DNA from: Impatiens glandulifera
Lineage: Eukaryota; Streptophyta; Magnoliopsida; Ericales; Balsaminaceae
Assembly (NCBI RefSeq): GCF_907164915.1
Contig: NC_061868.1
Location: 28,825,819-28,889,818, forward strand
Length of the DNA stretch: 64,000 nt
Direction: 5' to 3'
The position numbers and the translations under genes were made by a program. Each line of letters starts with the position of its first letter. Position 1 is the first letter of the stretch. Under the pieces are notes generated by a model. That model was not told the DNA's origin, searched no databases, and worked only from the letters and a program-made list of their open reading frames with translations. This document shows, piece by piece, positions 60,261 to 64,000 of this stretch.

Positions 60261-60860
60261 CCTCAAGTCATTCCGAATCCAACCTACCAAAAGCCTCAAA
60301 TCAAAGAAAATCGAAATCCGCCATTAAAGCTTCAAAGCTTCGGATTTTTCGAATTTTCTGTTTAAGGCCTTCAAGATTGGGTTTGTGCATCCAGAAAGTT
60401 TCTTTAAGGATCAAGAAGTGTTCTCCAATCCTTGGTAAGGTTCCAATCAACCTCTAATTCATTCATATAGTTTTAATTTGAAATTTTTATATTTCAAATT
60501 GCATAAAATTGTATGATTGATGTTTATGGTGTTTTATGGTTGAGAATTAATCTTTAGACGATTTATAAACTATCTGGATAGGATAGAACCGATCAATAAA
60601 TCTAAATAATAAAAACTCAAATTTGAATTAAAAAAAACGGGTTGTTGTTCTTGGGTTAATTCGGCCGAATCAAAGCCTAGAAAGCTTCTCAATATGATTG
60701 TAATGATGATGGACAATTATTTGGATCATATTTGATCAAAATTAAAATTTTAAAAATAAATGAAAATTTTGAGTTATTGATTTAGTCAAAACGAATATCA
60801 AGTGCTCTTTTTTTGGTACCAATCAAGTATATGTGATATAAAATACTCGAAATGCTAATT
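60261..60860. other. Non-coding stretch before the LINE
   Basis: No gene. It may be the transcribed leader following the TATA-like box, with a splice-donor-like TGGTAAGG near 60435, and possibly the LINE 5' end. Confidence 0.35.
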
Positions 60861-62430
60861 CAAGCAATCAAGCATCTAGGAGGAGAGAACAAGATACTAG
60901 TGAAAACAATCAGAATACAAGTGCTGGAATAACACTAGAAGCAACAACCAATTCTAATATCCCTACAGAAAATTAGAAAGTGAACTAGGTCCAAATAGAG
61001 ACGGTTAATGTAGGAAATCAGCCTTGAGTTGAAGCTGATGATGTAAATAGATAGATGATCACAAAGCTAGAGATCAAGGGAACCATAAAACTAAAGGCCA
61101 AATCAGAGTCAAAATAAAAATAAAAATGAAATGGGTCAGGGTCTAGAAGAACATTGAGAATCAAAGTCGGGTAATAATCAAGGTAAAGAAAATGGTTCCA
61201 AAGATCAAGAACAACACTGGGTTGAAAGCAAGGAGGGTCTGGGTCAGAATCAAGGTCCAACTATGGGTCAAGATCAGCATAGGGCTAAGAGTAATGAGGA
61301 TCTAGGTCCGAATCAGGGTCTGGATTAGAATTAGGGTTCAACTGTGAGTCAAGATCGAGAAAACCAGGAAGGTGTTGGAAATACTAAATGTGATATTGGA
61401 GTCCTTCAGGGTTCTAAAATAATTGGTCCAATTTGTGGAGAGCTTCAATATATCAGTCCCGAAGAGAGAATACTAAAAACATCGGTCCCAGAGGACAAAA
61501 ATGCTAAAAACATCGGTTAAGACCAAGCAAAAAAGATCAGTCAAGACCGTGTTGACCAGGAATCTCAAGAAGAGAGAAATATCAACCCTGATAAAGAAAA
61601 CCAAGAAACTCAAGTTAGAAATAACCGAGGAAAATAGAATCAAGATTAGAAAATCTCTCAAATTATGGATCAGAACCGAAATCAAGACCGAGGAATCTTG
61701 AACCCTCAAAATGTAGGTAAGGATCGAGGAATTATGAGTCCATATGAATAAATAAGGCCAAGTCTTGACCGAGAAAACCAGAAACAACAACAAAGTGATA
61801 AAGATGTTGTAACCAAGAGTTAAGACCGAGTTTTCATAGGTCCTCAAAAAGCCACACATCTTCGTCGTGGGTTTAGCCCTCATATTGTTGGAAATGCAAG
61901 CAAGGACAAGAAAAACATGGGTCGAAATATTTTAAGAATAAAAAATGAACAAGGAAGTTTAGGACCTAAAACTACTTTTCTAGATTGTGACCAAGGAAAT
62001 CCAAGGCTCAAAAACGTTGAATTTATTGATGAATCTCTTGAACGTGACCTGGAAAAGCTTGGTTTCCGAGAAATTAAAAATCAGGAATTGAAACCAGACA
62101 AGAGAGGTATTGAAGAAGAATTCCTAATCTCCGAAGTGGGTCGAATCAAAATTGGAACCGCGAATGAATCTAGTAGTGAGGAAGTCCAAATAAAAAAGGC
62201 TAAACAGAAGAGTGCATGTTGATACTCATGAACAAAAAGAAGGGGCTGTCGACACTAGGTAAGTTGATCCGGATGCAACAGACCCAATTATTGATGAGTA
62301 TGAATTCTAGAGAACATAGTCTGTTTCCATTGATGACAGTGAGGACTATGATGCATATGACTTCACGGATGATGAGTTAAACGGCGAAGTCCAAGACAAC
62401 TTCGAAATACATGAGCCAAACCCCTATATC
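60861..62430 (+). pseudogene. LINE ORF1 region, degenerate and Gln/Asn-rich
   Basis: Fragmented frames run into the endonuclease region. The section at about 61110-61380 is a degenerate repeat of GGGTCAGAATCAAGGTC-type text, encoding a Gln/Gly/Asn-rich tract. 61917-62222 is a charged 101-codon frame with no motif I recognise. It is assigned to ORF1 mainly by position before the endonuclease. Confidence 0.45.
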
Positions 62431-62435
62431 CATTC

Positions 62436-63120
62436 ATGAATATTGTAACATGGAACATAAGAGGTCTCAATGATCCTCTCAAATGCAAAGAAATTAAGAG
62501 AATCATTGAGAATAAAAATGTTACTATCATGGGGATTCTAGAAACAAAAGTCAAAAGTAGAAATGTTGATAAAGTCTGCATGATATGTGTTGATAGTAGT
62601 TGGGAGCTCATTCATAATTTAAACTCGAGAACGGGAAGAATCTTGGTTGTTTGGGACCCAATGGTTGCGGAGGTCAAGTCGCTTTTCTCAAATGACCAAA
62701 CAATACTAGTTGAGGTTAATGAAAAAATCAATAGAATCGAGTTCCAACTTTCTATAGTCTATGGTAGAAACTCAAGTATCGAAAGAAGATTTCTCTAGAG
62801 TTGTCTTAGGAATTAGATTAATGGTGATAAACTGTGGGCTGTCCTTGGTGATTTCAATGTTACGAGAAGCGAAACTGGCCGAAGCCTGGAATATGATATT
62901 AACTAGGATATGATTGACTTCAACGATTGCATTAGAGATATGGGATGCATCGAACCTACTAATTCTAGGAACTTCTTTACCTAGTCATCAGCTCGAGGAG
63001 TTTGGAAAAGCAGAATCGATAGAAGCCTTGTCAACGAGAAGTGGATTGCTTAGTTCCCGAGAATCCAAATGCATGTTATGAATCCATGAATTTCGGATCA
63101 TTGCCCGATCAAGCTCTTCT
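62436..63120 (+). pseudogene. L1-type LINE endonuclease (EEP/APE fold), degenerate
   Basis: It starts MNIVTWNIRGLNDPLKC, typical of plant L1 ORF2, then GILETKVK (catalytic Glu), GDFNVTRSE (about 62848) and ISDHCPIKLFWE (about 63090), the usual Asp-His end of the domain. At least five in-frame stops (for example after RRFL and SLEYDIN) show it is inactive. Confidence 0.85.
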
Positions 63121-64000
63121 GGGAGAAGGAGGAGAGGTTCAAAAGACCATTCAAGTTCTTTAATTTTTGGATGGAGAGCGATAACTTCAAAGATATACTG
63201 GGTAAAGTGTGGCACAAATGCGTGGAAGAATCAAATATATTTAAGGTCTCGGAAAAGCTCAGACTTCTAAAAATCCAACTGAAAAGATTTGATAAGAATA
63301 AGTTCAACAACATTTCCATACGAGTCCAAATAGCCAGAATCGAGTTAGAAGAAGTCCAAAGCAAGTTACTTGGGGGAGAAAACAAATAGCAACTTAACGA
63401 GGAGGAGAAGGCTGCCCATGGTAACTTCAGGAAGCTGAGTTTATTATAAGAGAGTTTTGTGAAGTAAAATTCAAGACAAAACTGGCTTTCTCTCGGTTCT
63501 GCTTTCTTCTATCATAAATGTACGACTAAGAACCCGATGAACAATGTTTACAGACTGAAGAATGATGAGGGTGAATATGTATATTGGAAAAAGAGGGTAC
63601 ACGATCTCGCTTATCAATTTCTATAAAAAGTTTATGGGTACCAAGAAACTGCAGCTGAATTATTTGAATACCTTATATCAGATCATCAATAAAAGGGTTT
63701 CTGCTAAAGACAATCAAAATCTAATCAGGGTGGTCACACGGGATGAAGTCAAAGAAGCTCTTTTCAGCATCAACGAGAATAAAAGTCCAGGACCGGATAG
63801 TTTTAATGCTCAATTCTTCACAGAAAACCGATTGGTTGTGGGTCAAGATCACACAGAAGGGGTTTTGGAATTCTTCAAAAATGGAAAGATGCTTAAGTAG
63901 TGGAACACTACAATCTTGACTTTAATACCCAAAACCTCAATTCCCGAAAAGGTTCAAGATTTAGACTGATTTTATGCTGCAATGTCGTTTATAAAATCAT
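63121..64000 (+). pseudogene. LINE ORF2 linker and start of reverse transcriptase, cut by the window edge
   Basis: The linker at 63171-63389 keeps the endonuclease frame. After a frame change, the RT N-terminal motif VTRDEVKEALFSINENKSPG and PDSFNAQFF appears at 63727-63815, then WNTTILTLIPKTS (about 63901) and the start of the next RT block. The catalytic FADD region lies beyond the window. Confidence 0.85.

Noticed and set aside
61473..61883. 136-codon minus-strand frame with hydrophobic segments
   Set aside because: It is antisense to the repeat-rich LINE ORF1 region and has no recognisable domain.

Overview
This window is nuclear DNA of a flowering plant, most likely a eudicot. Conserved genes are split by GT-AG introns, the spacers are AT-rich, and most of the rest is broken plant transposons of every major class. 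The 3' accessory region of the copia element reminds me of proteins common in Lamiales (asterids), but that placement is tentative.

Three conserved host genes can be rebuilt exon by exon. At 615-3484 (+) lies the 3' part of a PITH-domain gene whose first exon is outside the window. At 4173-11413 (-) lies a complete 17-exon cytosolic peptide:N-glycanase (PNG1, 722 codons) with an intact Cys-His-Asp triad. At 36074-40932 (+) lies a complete 15-exon 3-hydroxyisobutyryl-CoA hydrolase-like gene (388 codons). Two PNG1 introns hold truncated retrotransposon 3' ends, and an intron of the hydrolase gene holds a SINE head and an exon-like fragment.

Around and between these genes, in order: a 328-bp foldback element in the PNG1 upstream region (11624-11951); AT-rich spacer with a short tandem repeat; two diverged pseudogene copies of a plant transposon-associated protein (16.0-17.1 and 17.8-19.3 kb) flanking a Helitron-like 3' end; a thaumatin-like pseudogene (19.56-20.0 kb); a degenerate minus-strand Ty3/gypsy element with both LTRs (20322-26542) interrupted by a 1-kb non-autonomous element with an 11-bp target duplication; a full-length Mutator-like element (27220-35510); a degenerate copia element of SIRE-like layout (about 41.94-51.51 kb); a 230-bp foldback MITE; a CACTA-like deletion derivative full of inverted repeats (52.4-55.0 kb); a young tRNA-derived SINE (57383-57578); a hairpin-rich stretch (59.78-60.2 kb); and a degenerate L1-type LINE running off the right edge.

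The most interesting object is the 8.3-kb Mutator-like element. It carries two convergent genes, a DUF1985/Ulp1-type cysteine protease (+) and a MuDR-type transposase (-), inside roughly 110-130-bp terminal inverted repeats with an 8-bp target duplication. Four GC-rich palindromic clusters built on one roughly 21-bp unit sit in both 5' leader introns, in the protease intron and in the convergent intergenic gap. The small element upstream of PNG1 shares the terminal motif and has a similar GC-rich palindromic core, so it may belong to the same mobile family.
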